Origin: Candidatus Vicinibacter affinis
GTDB taxonomy: Bacteria; Bacteroidota; Bacteroidia; Chitinophagales; Saprospiraceae
Length of the DNA: 64,000 bases
Direction of reading: 5' to 3'
Assembly: GCA_016714365.1 (NCBI GenBank)
Contig: JADJNH010000005.1
Location: 906,501 to 970,500, forward strand
The position numbers and the translations under genes are program-made. Below are positions 31,301 through 39,561 of this stretch, piece after piece. The notes under the pieces were generated by a model, which was not told where the DNA came from, made no database searches, and saw only the letters and a list, made by a program, of their open reading frames with translations. The number at the start of each line of letters is the position of its first letter. Positions within the stretch are counted from its first letter, which is position 1.

Positions 31301-32075
31301 TACTTATTGTGTTGGTGATAGCAGCATATATTATTACGATACTTTGGCAATAGCAGCAATTTCTTTAGATACAGTTGTATGGAGCATTTTTGAGGGTAGT
31401 CCTAGTTGGTCCATTACTCCAAAGGGTGATTCATGTATATTAAAGTACAATCTGATTGGTGATAATGTTTTGGGAATTATTGAAGCTGTATCTACGAATG
31501 ATTGTTTTGGCAATGGCACTGAATTTGGTTTTTATGTTATCGGACCTCCGGTTATTTTATCTTTGCCTTCTGTCAGATCTTTTCACCTTGGCGATGATGT
31601 AAAGCTCGATTTAGCACTGCGAAATTTTTCAGGTATTAATTTTAGATTAGAACTTTATAGAGATAGTATTCTTGTTTACGAAGGCAGAGATCTTCCAATT
31701 CACCTTACTGCATCATTTGACTCAAGCGATATAGGGACTTATCATGCAGTTGTAGATAACGGATGTTTTCGTACTGAGTCGGCACCATTTACTATCGGAT
31801 TAATCACAGACACAGAACAAAAAGGAATAGCTGATTATTCCATTTTTCCTAATCCTGCATCTGAAGATATTTATCTTGAATTTAGTGAACCAACGAATTT
31901 AAATTATGCATTTATTCAATTTGCAGATGGCAGAGAGATGATAAAAAAATTTGAAATGATTTCAGAGCGAAAATTTAAGATGAATTTATCTGAGTATCCT
32001 GCAGGTCTGATATTGCTAAGAATTCCTATAAATGAGACAAATCTTTATAAAAATATTGTTTTGCAAAGAGAATAA
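28386..32075 (+). CDS. T9SS cargo protein with Ycf48-like propellers and PKD-like domains
   Basis: 1,229 residues. Later starts at 28401 or 28446 are possible; the hydrophobic signal core is IIIVLALLSIISLNG. Two blocks of Ycf48/BNR-type beta-propeller repeats (about 40-330 and 495-790) recur with motifs such as KTTDYGSSW, RTIDGGMNW and KTTNGGNCW. PKD-like modules follow each block (about 335-410 and 795-870), with Ig-like sequence after. The end (about 1148-1229: YSIFPNPASEDIYLEF, YPAGLILLRI) is a T9SS type A sorting domain. It is probably a surface or secreted adhesin or stress-sensing propeller protein. No enzyme motif is seen. Confidence 0.8.
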   Translation: MKITIMEWSNYRSIDLSNKPMIIIVLALLSIISLNGQWQRVAIPTSEKLYDIDMLNDQIIIGSYKGIFYSSNQGLNWNTINIDQGFDIPYDVLGVKFINSTYLVATGFFYEGNAQIVYRSTNLGNSWIRAYENISSVSPIRAIYGLDFATNEVGFAVGKNKSVIKTTDYGSSWTGIYSTDDLLIDVDFNDVSHGIVGGSRTFAFTLNGGVNWKTLNTNSDIKSVCAASNSTFYVSTENYLLKTENAGTNWDTLVGSVFECDDLLSIGQDSLLAATKRGICFSSSGGRSWEVFNETKGMLIKKIKRFNSTFWAIGNNGVLLKSSNLQGLKPIGGYSHATPKPPVCEPLTLFYTNIGDPHWSFKWYLDDTLFSSDFEISYPVTTKNAIHKISLVSTSRNGVDTFTSFKNFNVYPKPQLILPNQINLCSGNSYHFNIQDPNIFTIDWIDLNTSNILSSASNFKYSGNVSTRLMAIAKSRENCRDTGFIDVNIQLSPPELWANAKMPKSVMNITDIDFIDTRHGFAIDANGKYFLKSTDSGDSWQLKNLNISKSNFASIDFISDSVGFVASNGIYKTNDGGLTWQEPQQQVNGVSYIQMINDKIGVAVKKRDAKLKIYTSAIYRTIDGGMNWNLVYETDSVINEIKVAKNGILFCGGLTESKGIIFVSIDSGSSWKAILTNHTFTHLSAIDENNIYTITDSSLLIFSNDGGKVWKQVNLFNTQLLSIEMLDLNNGFILGTNYILKTTNGGNCWTIQQIRDNNIVSCRSLALNMNSEIFISGIESNTNLPKILKLTKGPYFQHSNICAPGSVTFINNSDINGYESYKWYINDSLLSKDSNAAYYFNDSGVVNVKLVATKNGVQDSFIRNVISNPRPKLTTQKSDGIKFCAGELDTIRLEHVNNLSYNWNIEPTSEVNYFFPRGDSLIYSWEHRDSNTYLKGRISCIARDANECYSDSLIIHKPILQGIIMNNLTYKDTYCVGDSSIYYYDTLAIAAISLDTVVWSIFEGSPSWSITPKGDSCILKYNLIGDNVLGIIEAVSTNDCFGNGTEFGFYVIGPPVILSLPSVRSFHLGDDVKLDLALRNFSGINFRLELYRDSILVYEGRDLPIHLTASFDSSDIGTYHAVVDNGCFRTESAPFTIGLITDTEQKGIADYSIFPNPASEDIYLEFSEPTNLNYAFIQFADGREMIKKFEMISERKFKMNLSEYPAGLILLRIPINETNLYKNIVLQRE

Positions 32076-32124
32076 TCTTTTGCATTCAATTATTGGATGA
32101 ATAAATAATACTTTTCCCCCTCCT

Positions 32125-32147
32125 GGCGCAAGTCTGCGACTTGTGCC
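32125..32147 (+). repeat. REP hairpin, left flank of the RAYT pseudogene
   Basis: GGCGCAAGT at 32125-32133 pairs with ACTTGTGCC at 32139-32147 (one G-T wobble) around the loop CTGCG. An inverted copy lies on the other side of the transposase pseudogene. In the RAYT family such hairpins are the DNA substrate of the Y1/HUH enzyme. Confidence 0.75.
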
Positions 32148-32176
32148 TTATTAGCATTTTATAATATCTTCGTCCA

Positions 32177-32766
32177 ATGAGCACCAAATATAAATTCTTA
32201 GATTCAGACGGAATATATTTTGTAAGTTTCGCAACGGTTCATTGGATTGATGTATTTACCAGATAAGAATACAAAGAAATGTTTATTGGTAGTTTAAAGT
32301 ATTGTCAGAAAACAAAGGAATGATTATTCATGCCTGGTGTCTGATGACCAATCATGAACATCTTATTTTTTCTTGCAAAGAGAAAGGAAAACATTCTGAT
32401 ATACTTCGCGATCTAAAGAAATTTACTTCAAAGAAAATAATAGAATCAATCCTAGACAATCCTTTTGAGAGTAGAAAAGAATGGATAATAGAAATTTTAT
32501 CTGATGCAGGAAAAAATAGTTCTAATAATAAAGAATACCCCTTCTGGCAACAAGATAATCATCCTATTGAAATTTATAGTCCATAGGTGATTTCTCAGAA
32601 GCTTAGCTATTTACATAACAATCCGGTTGAATCAGGAATTTTTTCAGAAGCCGAACATTACTTATCTAGCAGTGCATCTAGTTATTGTGGTCAGATTGGA
32701 CTAATAGAAGTAGAAATATTAGATGTTCCGGCAAGTAGAGTTGGATATATTTATACTGGAAGATAA
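32177..32766 (+). pseudogene. REP-associated tyrosine transposase (RAYT), broken
   Basis: The reconstructed protein begins MSTKYKFLDSDGIYFVSFAT, has the metal/HUH-region motif LMTNHEHLIFS and ends with SYLHNNPVESGIF and SSASSY, the usual order of Bacteroidota Y1_Tnp (IS200-like) RAYT proteins of about 190-200 residues. It is inactive. A TAA at 32264 follows VFTR. The frame then shifts by one base at the A run near 32310-32313 (YCQK|NKG). A TAG at 32584 follows IEIYSP. Only the middle piece (32302-32586) is an uninterrupted frame. The catalytic Tyr region lies near KLSYLHNNP or upstream and cannot be fixed by eye. Confidence 0.8.
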
Positions 32767-32779
32767 AGATTGATAAAGA

Positions 32780-32802
32780 GGTGCAAGTTAGAAACTTGCG
32801 CC
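32780..32802 (-). repeat. REP hairpin, right flank of the RAYT pseudogene (inverted)
   Basis: GGTGCAAGT at 32780-32788 and ACTTGCGCC at 32794-32802 form a nine-pair stem (with a wobble) around TAGAA. Its reverse complement matches the left copy at 32125-32147, so the pseudogene is bracketed by inverted REPs. Confidence 0.75.
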
Positions 32803-32840
32803 AGCAATGGGAATGCCATGTACAAACAGATGGTTATTAT

Positions 32841-34376
32841 TTAGGTAAATATTTTCTGGTATTCAGTTTCAATTTTGCTTATTTCTTCTTCATTAAGTTT
32901 GTCAAATTCATTTTCCTTTGCTCTTTTTGAAAGGGAGCCTCCATTTTGTTCCAGAAACCGCACCAAAAGCGCAACCAGTTTATCCGGCATTTCAAATTCA
33001 TCTTCAATATAGCGCTTGAATTGGTCATATCGTATGATATAGTTTACTTCGCGTGGTATAATGTTTTCAATCGTATCCATGACACAATCATACATAAACT
33101 CGGCCTGTTTGGTCGCATCAAAATAGGCATAATAATCCATAGTGTCATTGAGCACTTCAATATTGTGATCATTGGTTTCCCGCCAATCTATATAATCAAG
33201 AAGAGGCAAAGAATAGGCTTCCAGTACTTTTCTATAATCAACGATGTGATCTAAAATAGAAGCTGACACAGGAAATATCATACCTTGTTTTGAAAATTGT
33301 TTTTTTGAAAGTATATGATGTATCAGGTAGCGGTGTAAACGACCATTACCGTCTTCAAATGGATGAATGAATACAAAACCAAATGCAGTAATTGCAGCTG
33401 ACAGCACAGCATCCATATCACTTTTTAATAGCATCTGATTGGTTTGTATCAGACTTGTCATTAAATGATCCAGGTCTTGCCATTTGGCCGATATATGATC
33501 TGGCAAGGGCTCTCCGGTAATTCGATCATGCTCCCCTATAAATCCGCCTTTGTTACGAAAACCCATGTCCACAAATCGGGGATTTTCAATGATTATTTGT
33601 TGTAATCTCAATAACTCTTCTTTATTTAATTCAATCCTACCTGCCTGCCCAATAGCTTGTCCCCATCTTGCCATTCTTTTGCTTTTAGGACTTTCTCCTT
33701 CAATAGTAAAAGATGCTTTGGAGTCTTTCAGCAATAAAAATGCGGATGCCCGTTTTAATACTTCTGCATGAATATCTTTAATATATTTTTCTGTATGGGT
33801 GGAAATATTTTTTTCAATATATTGGTTCAGTTTATCCGTTTTTCGAATCAACGGGCAGAAGCCATTAATCCCGGGTAGATTATTTATAATGCGATGTCGT
33901 ACTGATTTTTCTCCTTTTGTTATAGCAAATTGCAATTCCATGTCTACCAAGGGTATATAGTTCCCTAGTTGTATATCTTCGGTGTCTAATTGTTTTTTCA
34001 ATAACCATTCATACAAAAACCAGAGTCTTCTGCTATATTGTCCGGTCGGTTCTTGTTTTATTAATGCCAATGTTTCTTCCTCTGAAAGTTTTTCAAATAG
34101 TTTTTTCAGTAACAGGAGATTGATCCCTTCATATTTTAAAGCAAAAATCAAATGCTTATACAAACTATCTTCCGGTAGGTATCTTGATGTGAACACCTGC
34201 CATTCATCGGTCTTGTATTCTCGTTTTTTAGTGCTTATAAGTGCAAGTACATCAGGAACCGGCACTTCCAGTTTGTATGCTTCCAATAAAGCACCATAAC
34301 CTACAAGAAATCCTTCTTCAGGAGACATCCGTCCGTGAAAAACAGTGATTTTTAGTGAAAAACGATTATTAATCAT
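32841..34376 (-). CDS. Fic-domain protein AMPylase with N-terminal inhibitory helix
   Basis: 511 residues. The Fic core motif HPFEDGNGRLHR is at residues 338-349 and matches HPFx(D/E)GNGRxxR in full. It gives the catalytic His and the phosphate/Mg-binding Asn-Gly-Arg residues needed to transfer AMP from ATP to a protein hydroxyl. SFTIEG at 222-227 fits the (S/T)xxxE(G/N) autoinhibitory motif and lies before the Fic core, as in class II Fic enzymes. An N-terminal region of about 200 residues is helical and unassigned. There is no signal peptide, so it acts in the cytoplasm. There is no antitoxin gene beside it, consistent with self-inhibition. It may be a housekeeping regulator or a defence/toxin element. 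Confidence 0.88.
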   Translation of the reverse strand: MINNRFSLKITVFHGRMSPEEGFLVGYGALLEAYKLEVPVPDVLALISTKKREYKTDEWQVFTSRYLPEDSLYKHLIFALKYEGINLLLLKKLFEKLSEEETLALIKQEPTGQYSRRLWFLYEWLLKKQLDTEDIQLGNYIPLVDMELQFAITKGEKSVRHRIINNLPGINGFCPLIRKTDKLNQYIEKNISTHTEKYIKDIHAEVLKRASAFLLLKDSKASFTIEGESPKSKRMARWGQAIGQAGRIELNKEELLRLQQIIIENPRFVDMGFRNKGGFIGEHDRITGEPLPDHISAKWQDLDHLMTSLIQTNQMLLKSDMDAVLSAAITAFGFVFIHPFEDGNGRLHRYLIHHILSKKQFSKQGMIFPVSASILDHIVDYRKVLEAYSLPLLDYIDWRETNDHNIEVLNDTMDYYAYFDATKQAEFMYDCVMDTIENIIPREVNYIIRYDQFKRYIEDEFEMPDKLVALLVRFLEQNGGSLSKRAKENEFDKLNEEEISKIETEYQKIFT

Positions 34377-34463
34377 ATACTTTGGTGAAAATTGAAAAAC
34401 AAAAGTAGTAAAAAATAATTAATTTAAGTGAAATACAGTTAAATATATGTATTTATGGTGAAA
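34335..34463 (-). promoter_or_regulatory. Probable Fic promoter with five TTTCAC direct repeats
   Basis: On the minus strand TACTTTTG (34400-34407) fits the TAnnTTTG -7 box. TTTCAC (34428-34433) lies 20 bp upstream at the -33 position. The same hexamer recurs at 34335-34340, 34355-34360, 34385-34390 and 34458-34463, all in one orientation, with steps of 20, 30, 43 and 30 bp. The two lowest copies lie inside the first codons of the gene. The pattern suggests an operator array for a repressor that could include the Fic protein or an unseen partner. Confidence 0.45.
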
Positions 34464-34957
34464 AATAACTATTCCTAAAAATGGTTTATTTTATCCTGGC
34501 AGGCATAAGTCTCCCAACAATTCAGTTGTGATAGTTGCTACTTGAAGCAATAAGTCTAAAGATATGTTTAGCAAAATGAAATAATTTGCACATTTAAAGT
34601 TTACATATTTTGTAATCACATTTCAAGTTAATTAAAGTAAAGCTCCACCAATAGTAAGAGTCAACCACATAAATCAGGATCGGTTTGATATGTAACGATG
34701 TTCTAAAGTACGAGAAGGTTTTATAATAATAAATTGCAAAGAATTATTTGTTGAAAGTCTGCGCAAATTCCATTTTGCACTATAGCCTGAAAGAAATCCT
34801 AAACAGGAGTCCTTGGTTGCGAAAAATTCTGTTATTATTATGTAGTTTTTTATTTTGAATTTAGATTGTTGTTTTGTCTAGTTTTTTTATCAATATAAAA
34901 GTTCAGAGAAAAACTATTTAAAATAATATTCTGTACCATCTAGTAAACCTAATTCAA
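34464..34957. other. Intergenic region before the intact cytochrome-c gene
   Basis: About 490 bases with stops in all frames. The last 110 belong to duplication copy 2. The remainder shows only AT-rich sequence with a weak CAAC/GTTG inverted repeat near 34520. I see no RNA gene or terminator. Confidence 0.4.
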
Positions 34958-35975
34958 ATGACCATAAAACTATATATATTATTATTGATTTCATTGATTA
35001 GCTTTTCCGAAATACCGAAACAGGATATGCATATACTTGATTTCGGATTATTTACTCTTAAAACCCCGTCGGACTGGGAGAAGATAGATCAACAAGGAAT
35101 AGATAGTTATGCTGGCTCCTTAACCAATAGAAGAGACACTTTGAATTTCAATCTGGGCTTGTATAGTAGATCAGTCTGCGACAATGATGAACCCAATAAA
35201 CACAAATTGAAAAGAGATACGGTCAATGGTCTAATCGCATATATTGTAATTCCTGTTGTTGCTGGTCAAGGAAGAATAGGGATGAGTATTGAGAGTTTCA
35301 AAAATAGAGAACAAAGGTTTGTTATCAGTGGAAGAGATATTATATATACCGATACGATACTTGACATTTTTAAATCTATTATGTTTTCAGAAAGTGATGA
35401 GACCCAAAATCCATTATTAACTTATGATAAGTTTAATTTAATTCCTGATGGATCTGGTAGAAGTTTATTTCGTAATTATTGTGCTTCTTGCCATCAAAGA
35501 CATATGGATTTTATTGGGCCGAATTTGCAAAACATTCTGTCGACAAGATCCATGGACTGGGTATTTAAATATATTACTGACAGAAAAAGCATCGTGTTCA
35601 AGAAAAAATCCAGTAAAAAAGAACAATTGAGATGTATTGAAAATCCGAGTTTAAGCAAGGAATATATAGAGAGAATTATTGAATATTTGAATTAATAGGC
35701 TAATTTTACATAATTAGATTTTTGCAAAGTAGAAACTAAGTGAAATTGACATATTTATTTGACTTTATGTTTGTCTATTTTATCTTTTTTAGCAGCATTA
35801 ACGAAAGAATGGCAACTATTGAGTTGTAACAGATTTAAATTTGTTTAGTAAATTCATCAGGTTACCTGAATTTTAATAAAATTTTAAAAAATATTCCTTT
35901 AATAATCATTTTGCTGTTATTTACTGTTTCTAATTGCAAATTTCCAAATGAAGGATTCTCGCAACAAAAGAAACC
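34848..35975. repeat. Segmental duplication, copy 2 (about 1.13 kb)
   Basis: Direct repeat of 22975-24101. This copy keeps the open cytochrome-c frame and continues into the downstream lipoprotein gene, so it is likely the older locus. The RAYT/REP unit and the Fic gene lie between the copies. Confidence 0.9.
34958..35695 (+). CDS. Exported protein with a C-terminal cytochrome-c domain
   Basis: 245 residues. An N-terminal hydrophobic leader (about 1-17) exports it. Residues about 25-150 are a strand-rich domain of unknown type with SDWEKIDQQG. The last 80 residues carry a class I cytochrome-c signature: GRSLFRNYCASCHQRH (haem-binding CxxCH at about 173-177) followed by FIGPNLQNIL, where Gly-Pro-Asn-Leu is typical. 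A C-terminal Met ligand is not obvious; SMDW after ILSTR is a candidate. The same architecture occurs in the dead copy at 23.1 kb. Electron-transfer partners are not encoded here. The function of the N-terminal domain is unknown. Confidence 0.75.
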   Translation: MTIKLYILLLISLISFSEIPKQDMHILDFGLFTLKTPSDWEKIDQQGIDSYAGSLTNRRDTLNFNLGLYSRSVCDNDEPNKHKLKRDTVNGLIAYIVIPVVAGQGRIGMSIESFKNREQRFVISGRDIIYTDTILDIFKSIMFSESDETQNPLLTYDKFNLIPDGSGRSLFRNYCASCHQRHMDFIGPNLQNILSTRSMDWVFKYITDRKSIVFKKKSSKKEQLRCIENPSLSKEYIERIIEYLN

Positions 35976-36798
35976 GTTGGAAGAAACATTTGAGATGGAA
36001 GTTGTGCCTGACGACACAGTTTATTACAATGAGGATCTTGCATTAACTCAAGGTGAATCATTCAAAGCACTTGAACATTTTCCCATTATTGTTGACACTA
36101 TTCATTTTATTGAGGAACTGAAAGTGAATTGTCACCTTAATTCCTATGGATATAAAAGGGACTGGCAAATAACGGAGTATAAAAAAATATAGGCTTATGG
36201 ATGTATTGAAGACTGTTACTATATTGAGTTTGGTTACAGAAAGATTTCAGATAGTGGGTTTCCATGGAAATGGCAAGTTATATTTAACAATGATAAAAAT
36301 GTTTTACTTATTATCGATGCACTTTTTATAAAACAAGTTGAAATTTTTGAGAATAAGGATGTATTCTTATTGGCTACATTCTCCACCAGTAAAGGAAATG
36401 GAGGTCATAATTTGTGTGGCATGGAAAACAATAAGATAGTCGACTTTTTGGAAGATTCAATTATAGATAATTATCCAAGGACCTATGATAGTAATCATTA
36501 CGACGATTGGATTGAAAGCGATGAATTAAAATTAGTACTAGCAGATGAAAATAAGGATGGCTATACGGATGTCAAGTTTTATGGAACTATATTGCGAGAT
36601 ATTGAACAGTTTAACAATCAGGAGAAATATGGTAACTTTCCTGAAATATCTTTGTTTGATTCCATTCTTGAATATTCTGTAACTGTCCGAAAAATACCCA
36701 TTGAGCTAATATTTTTATTTAATAGCAAAAAACAAAAATTTATACCAATAGAATATTATAGTCAAAAATATCCAAGCCCTTATATTTCTAATGAATAA
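35911..36798 (+). pseudogene. Lipoprotein gene interrupted by one in-frame amber codon
   Basis: Two open stretches, 35911-36192 and 36370-36798, are in the same frame, and everything between them is open except TAG at 36190-36192. The leader reads PLIIILLLFTVSNCK, with a lipobox Cys at 35935-35937. The first ATG-like start is missing, so translation would begin at TTG 35911 or another weak codon. Joined, it would be about 295 residues with a DENKDGYTDVKFYG loop (about 36547-36588), an EF-hand-like calcium site like that of the XAC2610-type lipoprotein at 22.2 kb. The frame after the stop is well preserved, so decay is recent or the stop is read through. Confidence 0.6.
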
Positions 36799-36906
36799 AT
36801 AATTTATTATTAAAACCTAATAATGGATATTTAAATTAATTGATTACAAAACTCCTTTATATTAATTTTAAATTGCTGAAACTGCTCTTTTCTTTGAATG
36901 AGCTAA

Positions 36907-37875
36907 TTATATTTTTTCTTGTAAGTCTTGAAAATCATCTGACTTAATATTGTATGATAGAGGTTTGTACTTAGAATATATAATTTCTCCAGTTAGTGAA
37001 TGGATAACATTGATATATTTGTCAGTGCTGCTTTTGATATAAATCAAATAATAAAACCCTGTTGTATCTGTAAGTATTTTATGATTCAAATCAGCTCCGG
37101 ATAAAAGTATATATTTAAGTTTAAAGTCTTCAAAAATGTCTTTTTCATCATGCTTTTTTGTTTCATTTCCATTGAATTTATTGAATTTAGTTAAAACATA
37201 TTCTGGAATATATAATGATTCCTTCTTTAGTTTTTTCAGCTCCTTAGCATTAGAGCTTCCTGTATAAAGTGAGTGGCTTTCATTCTTTGCTAAATAGCCC
37301 ATTAATGCTTGCACATAGTTCTTTAATACTCCAGGTCCCCAGTTACGGATATGTCCATTTCCATCAAATTCTGATTGATAGAGTAAGTCTGGATTAGACA
37401 AAGTTTCGAAATCAGTAAAAAGCTCAATTCTGGCTACTTGAATTTTATCACCATTACCAAATATTTTGTTCTTTTTTTTACTTGTGAAATACTTTTTATC
37501 ACATGTCCATAATTCAAGAAATATATGAGTGTTTGAATAGTTTATTCCATGCTTTTGGCTTCCATTTTGATAAAGTCTTGTAAATTCTGTATTCGTTTCA
37601 TACCCACCTATTGTCAGAAAGGAATTTTCTGGAGATAGGTATTTTTCAATTTCTGAATATTTGATAAATTCTGCTTTAGATATTGTCCAATAGTTTTTAA
37701 AAACTTCAATATACTCTTTAGTCTTTTCAGAATTAGGATCTTTCATTGCAATATAAGTGGTGCCGCTTTTGATTTTTGCAATTTCAGAAAGATTTGAAAT
37801 TGAGAATTGACTATTGGCAATAATTGGTGTCAATAAATTGATTAAAAATAAAATAAGTATTGGCTTGGTTTGCAT
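36907..37875 (-). CDS. Secreted protein of unknown function
   Basis: 322 residues on the minus strand with a signal peptide (MQTKPILILFLINLLTPIIA, cleavage near NSQ|FS). The mature part is mixed alpha/beta with many Lys and Asn. It ends LQEKI without a sorting domain. No catalytic motif or known family is recognised. It is convergent with the interrupted lipoprotein gene and separated from it by 108 bp. Confidence 0.55.
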   Translation of the reverse strand: MQTKPILILFLINLLTPIIANSQFSISNLSEIAKIKSGTTYIAMKDPNSEKTKEYIEVFKNYWTISKAEFIKYSEIEKYLSPENSFLTIGGYETNTEFTRLYQNGSQKHGINYSNTHIFLELWTCDKKYFTSKKKNKIFGNGDKIQVARIELFTDFETLSNPDLLYQSEFDGNGHIRNWGPGVLKNYVQALMGYLAKNESHSLYTGSSNAKELKKLKKESLYIPEYVLTKFNKFNGNETKKHDEKDIFEDFKLKYILLSGADLNHKILTDTTGFYYLIYIKSSTDKYINVIHSLTGEIIYSKYKPLSYNIKSDDFQDLQEKI

Positions 37876-38507
37876 ATGTTAAGCGTTTTAATGGTTTAAA
37901 ATTTTATTTTTTATATATTAGTATAATATGATTTAAATTGATTCCAATGCTGTTGAATTAAAATATTATTAATATTAGGATTATTTTAGTAAGGTTTCAA
38001 ATATTGTATCCTGATTATTGTTTAATTTTTAATTAGCTTGTTTGCAAAGTTATATTTATTTGGCTGAAATAAATACTCTTGATTGATAATTATTTTATAT
38101 TTATATAAAGAATGATTAAAAGTTAATTCTCTTATTTTGTGTTCTGAAAGAGCTGTATTGCCAAAAATTAAGTAGATGATACCATATTTTAAGCGATAGT
38201 ATGCGAATTTTTGTTTTCCGGTAATGGGTAGTGTTAATCTAATTATTTGGAGGTAAGTTTGTTGAAAGAAAGAGGTTTTAATTTCAAAATCCATTTATTA
38301 ATCATAGTGGTATTAATTAATTCTACTTTTAACGAATATTCATACATAGGTATTTAATTGGATTAATGAAGAATTTTAAAATTTTGATTAAATTTGGAAA
38401 TGAACCTTGATATTCACATATCAAATGTAAACAATATATTTTAAGGCGCCTTTCCTTTTGCAGAATAATTATGTTGAAGAACTATTTGTGATGAATAGAA
38501 ATTTGAA
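37876..38507. other. Intergenic region, no supported gene
   Basis: 632 very AT-rich bases. A 90-codon minus-strand frame (38022-38294) is open, but it has no leader, no recognisable motif and composition close to the surrounding non-coding DNA, so I do not call it. A perfect ten-base palindrome AAGGCGCCTT at 38443-38452 is the only G+C-rich spot. Confidence 0.4.
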
Positions 38508-39335
38508 ATGGCAAATTATAAATTTAGTTTGAAACAAAGGATTCTCTTGGTTGGAATTTTATTATTAAGTTTCAGTGATAATCAACATATAAATGGATCA
38601 GATTCCATTAACCTGAATCTAACTGTTGACACGCTTTTTAATGAACACATGGCATTTGAAAAGGTATATGGAGAATTAACTATAGGCGACACATTGCTCT
38701 ATAATGAAATTATCCAAGAAAGAACTAGAGAAAAGTACTCCGCTTTGTTTAGTTATGTAGTTTTTCAGGAGGTCTCTTTTGGAATCAGGCAATTAAATTT
38801 ACTCATTCAGAATTTAATATTTGATGGATTTGAAAATCCAGACAAGTATGTCGATAATTATATCATTCATGAAAAAAGTAATCAAAAGGAAGAATATTTT
38901 GAAAGTGATGATGAAAGTCTAGAGATGCTTTTTAACTCAAATTATTTAGTATCCTTTATTCATGAAGACTTTGAAAAAAAGGGTGGAGGAGCAAGAATGT
39001 TTGGACAGCGATTTGGATTCATATTTGACGTAGAAACAGGAAAACAAATGTTGCCAAAGGATATTTTCGATAGCTGTAAACTTGATTCTGTCAGAAGAAT
39101 AATTAAAGAACGTATTGTTGAAATGTTTGAATCTGATGCAGATTTTACCAAAGAGGTTTTAAAAACAACCATTCCAATTACCAATAATATTGCAATAACA
39201 AAGAGCAAAATGATATTCATCTATGCTAATTCTCTATTCAGTTTTCTTACCGATGATATTATTCTTGAGATATCATTAAACGAATTAAAACCCTATTTGG
39301 CAGCGAATATGATACTATTTACTCAGTTGAGATGA
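38508..39335 (+). CDS. Exported DUF3298/RsiV-like protein
   Basis: 275 residues with a hydrophobic N-terminal segment (about 10-23). The C-terminal half carries the order typical of DUF3298 (the RsiV C-terminal fold): FGFIFDVETGKQMLPKDIFDS (about 167-187), then KSMIFIYANSLFSFLTDD-like strands and ISLNELKPYLAAN near the end. Such domains occur in periplasmic sensor parts of anti-sigma factors and in small secreted proteins; no sigma factor gene is nearby. The protein ends just before an IS3-type scar at 39352, and its last 10 residues may have been altered by that insertion. Confidence 0.5.
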   Translation: MANYKFSLKQRILLVGILLLSFSDNQHINGSDSINLNLTVDTLFNEHMAFEKVYGELTIGDTLLYNEIIQERTREKYSALFSYVVFQEVSFGIRQLNLLIQNLIFDGFENPDKYVDNYIIHEKSNQKEEYFESDDESLEMLFNSNYLVSFIHEDFEKKGGGARMFGQRFGFIFDVETGKQMLPKDIFDSCKLDSVRRIIKERIVEMFESDADFTKEVLKTTIPITNNIAITKSKMIFIYANSLFSFLTDDIILEISLNELKPYLAANMILFTQLR

Positions 39336-39351
39336 GTGAAGATGTGATTGG

Positions 39352-39403
39352 TAGACTTCCTCATAAAAGTAGACTGAAAGATAAGATAGAAAATTAATAA
39401 ATT
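39352..39403 (+). mobile_element. Solo IS3-type end (52-bp scar)
   Basis: Starts TAGACTTCCTCATAAAAGT and matches 45793-45844 with three mismatches in 52 positions. At the second location this sequence directly precedes an IS3 orfA, so it is the left end and leader of that element. No transposase follows here. Confidence 0.7.
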
Positions 39404-39561
39404 CATCAAAAATTATAAGTGTAATTGTTTTTAATCTTAGAGTAATAATTTTTGAATACGTGCATGAAGAAATTGCAAATTGGAAAATGCTAAAATGATA
39501 ATATTTCTCTTTTGGATTTGTAATGCGACAAATTGAAATTAGTATTTAAAGTTCTTCCAAA

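Noticed and set aside
33982..34299. 105-codon plus-strand frame inside the Fic gene
   Set aside because: Antisense shadow; the minus strand has the full Fic motif and gene length.
38022..38294. 90-codon minus-strand open frame
   Set aside because: No leader, motif or start context, and composition is like the surrounding non-coding AT-rich DNA.
38443..38452. Perfect palindrome AAGGCGCCTT
   Set aside because: Only ten bases and alone; notable only for G+C content, with no supporting promoter or repeat.
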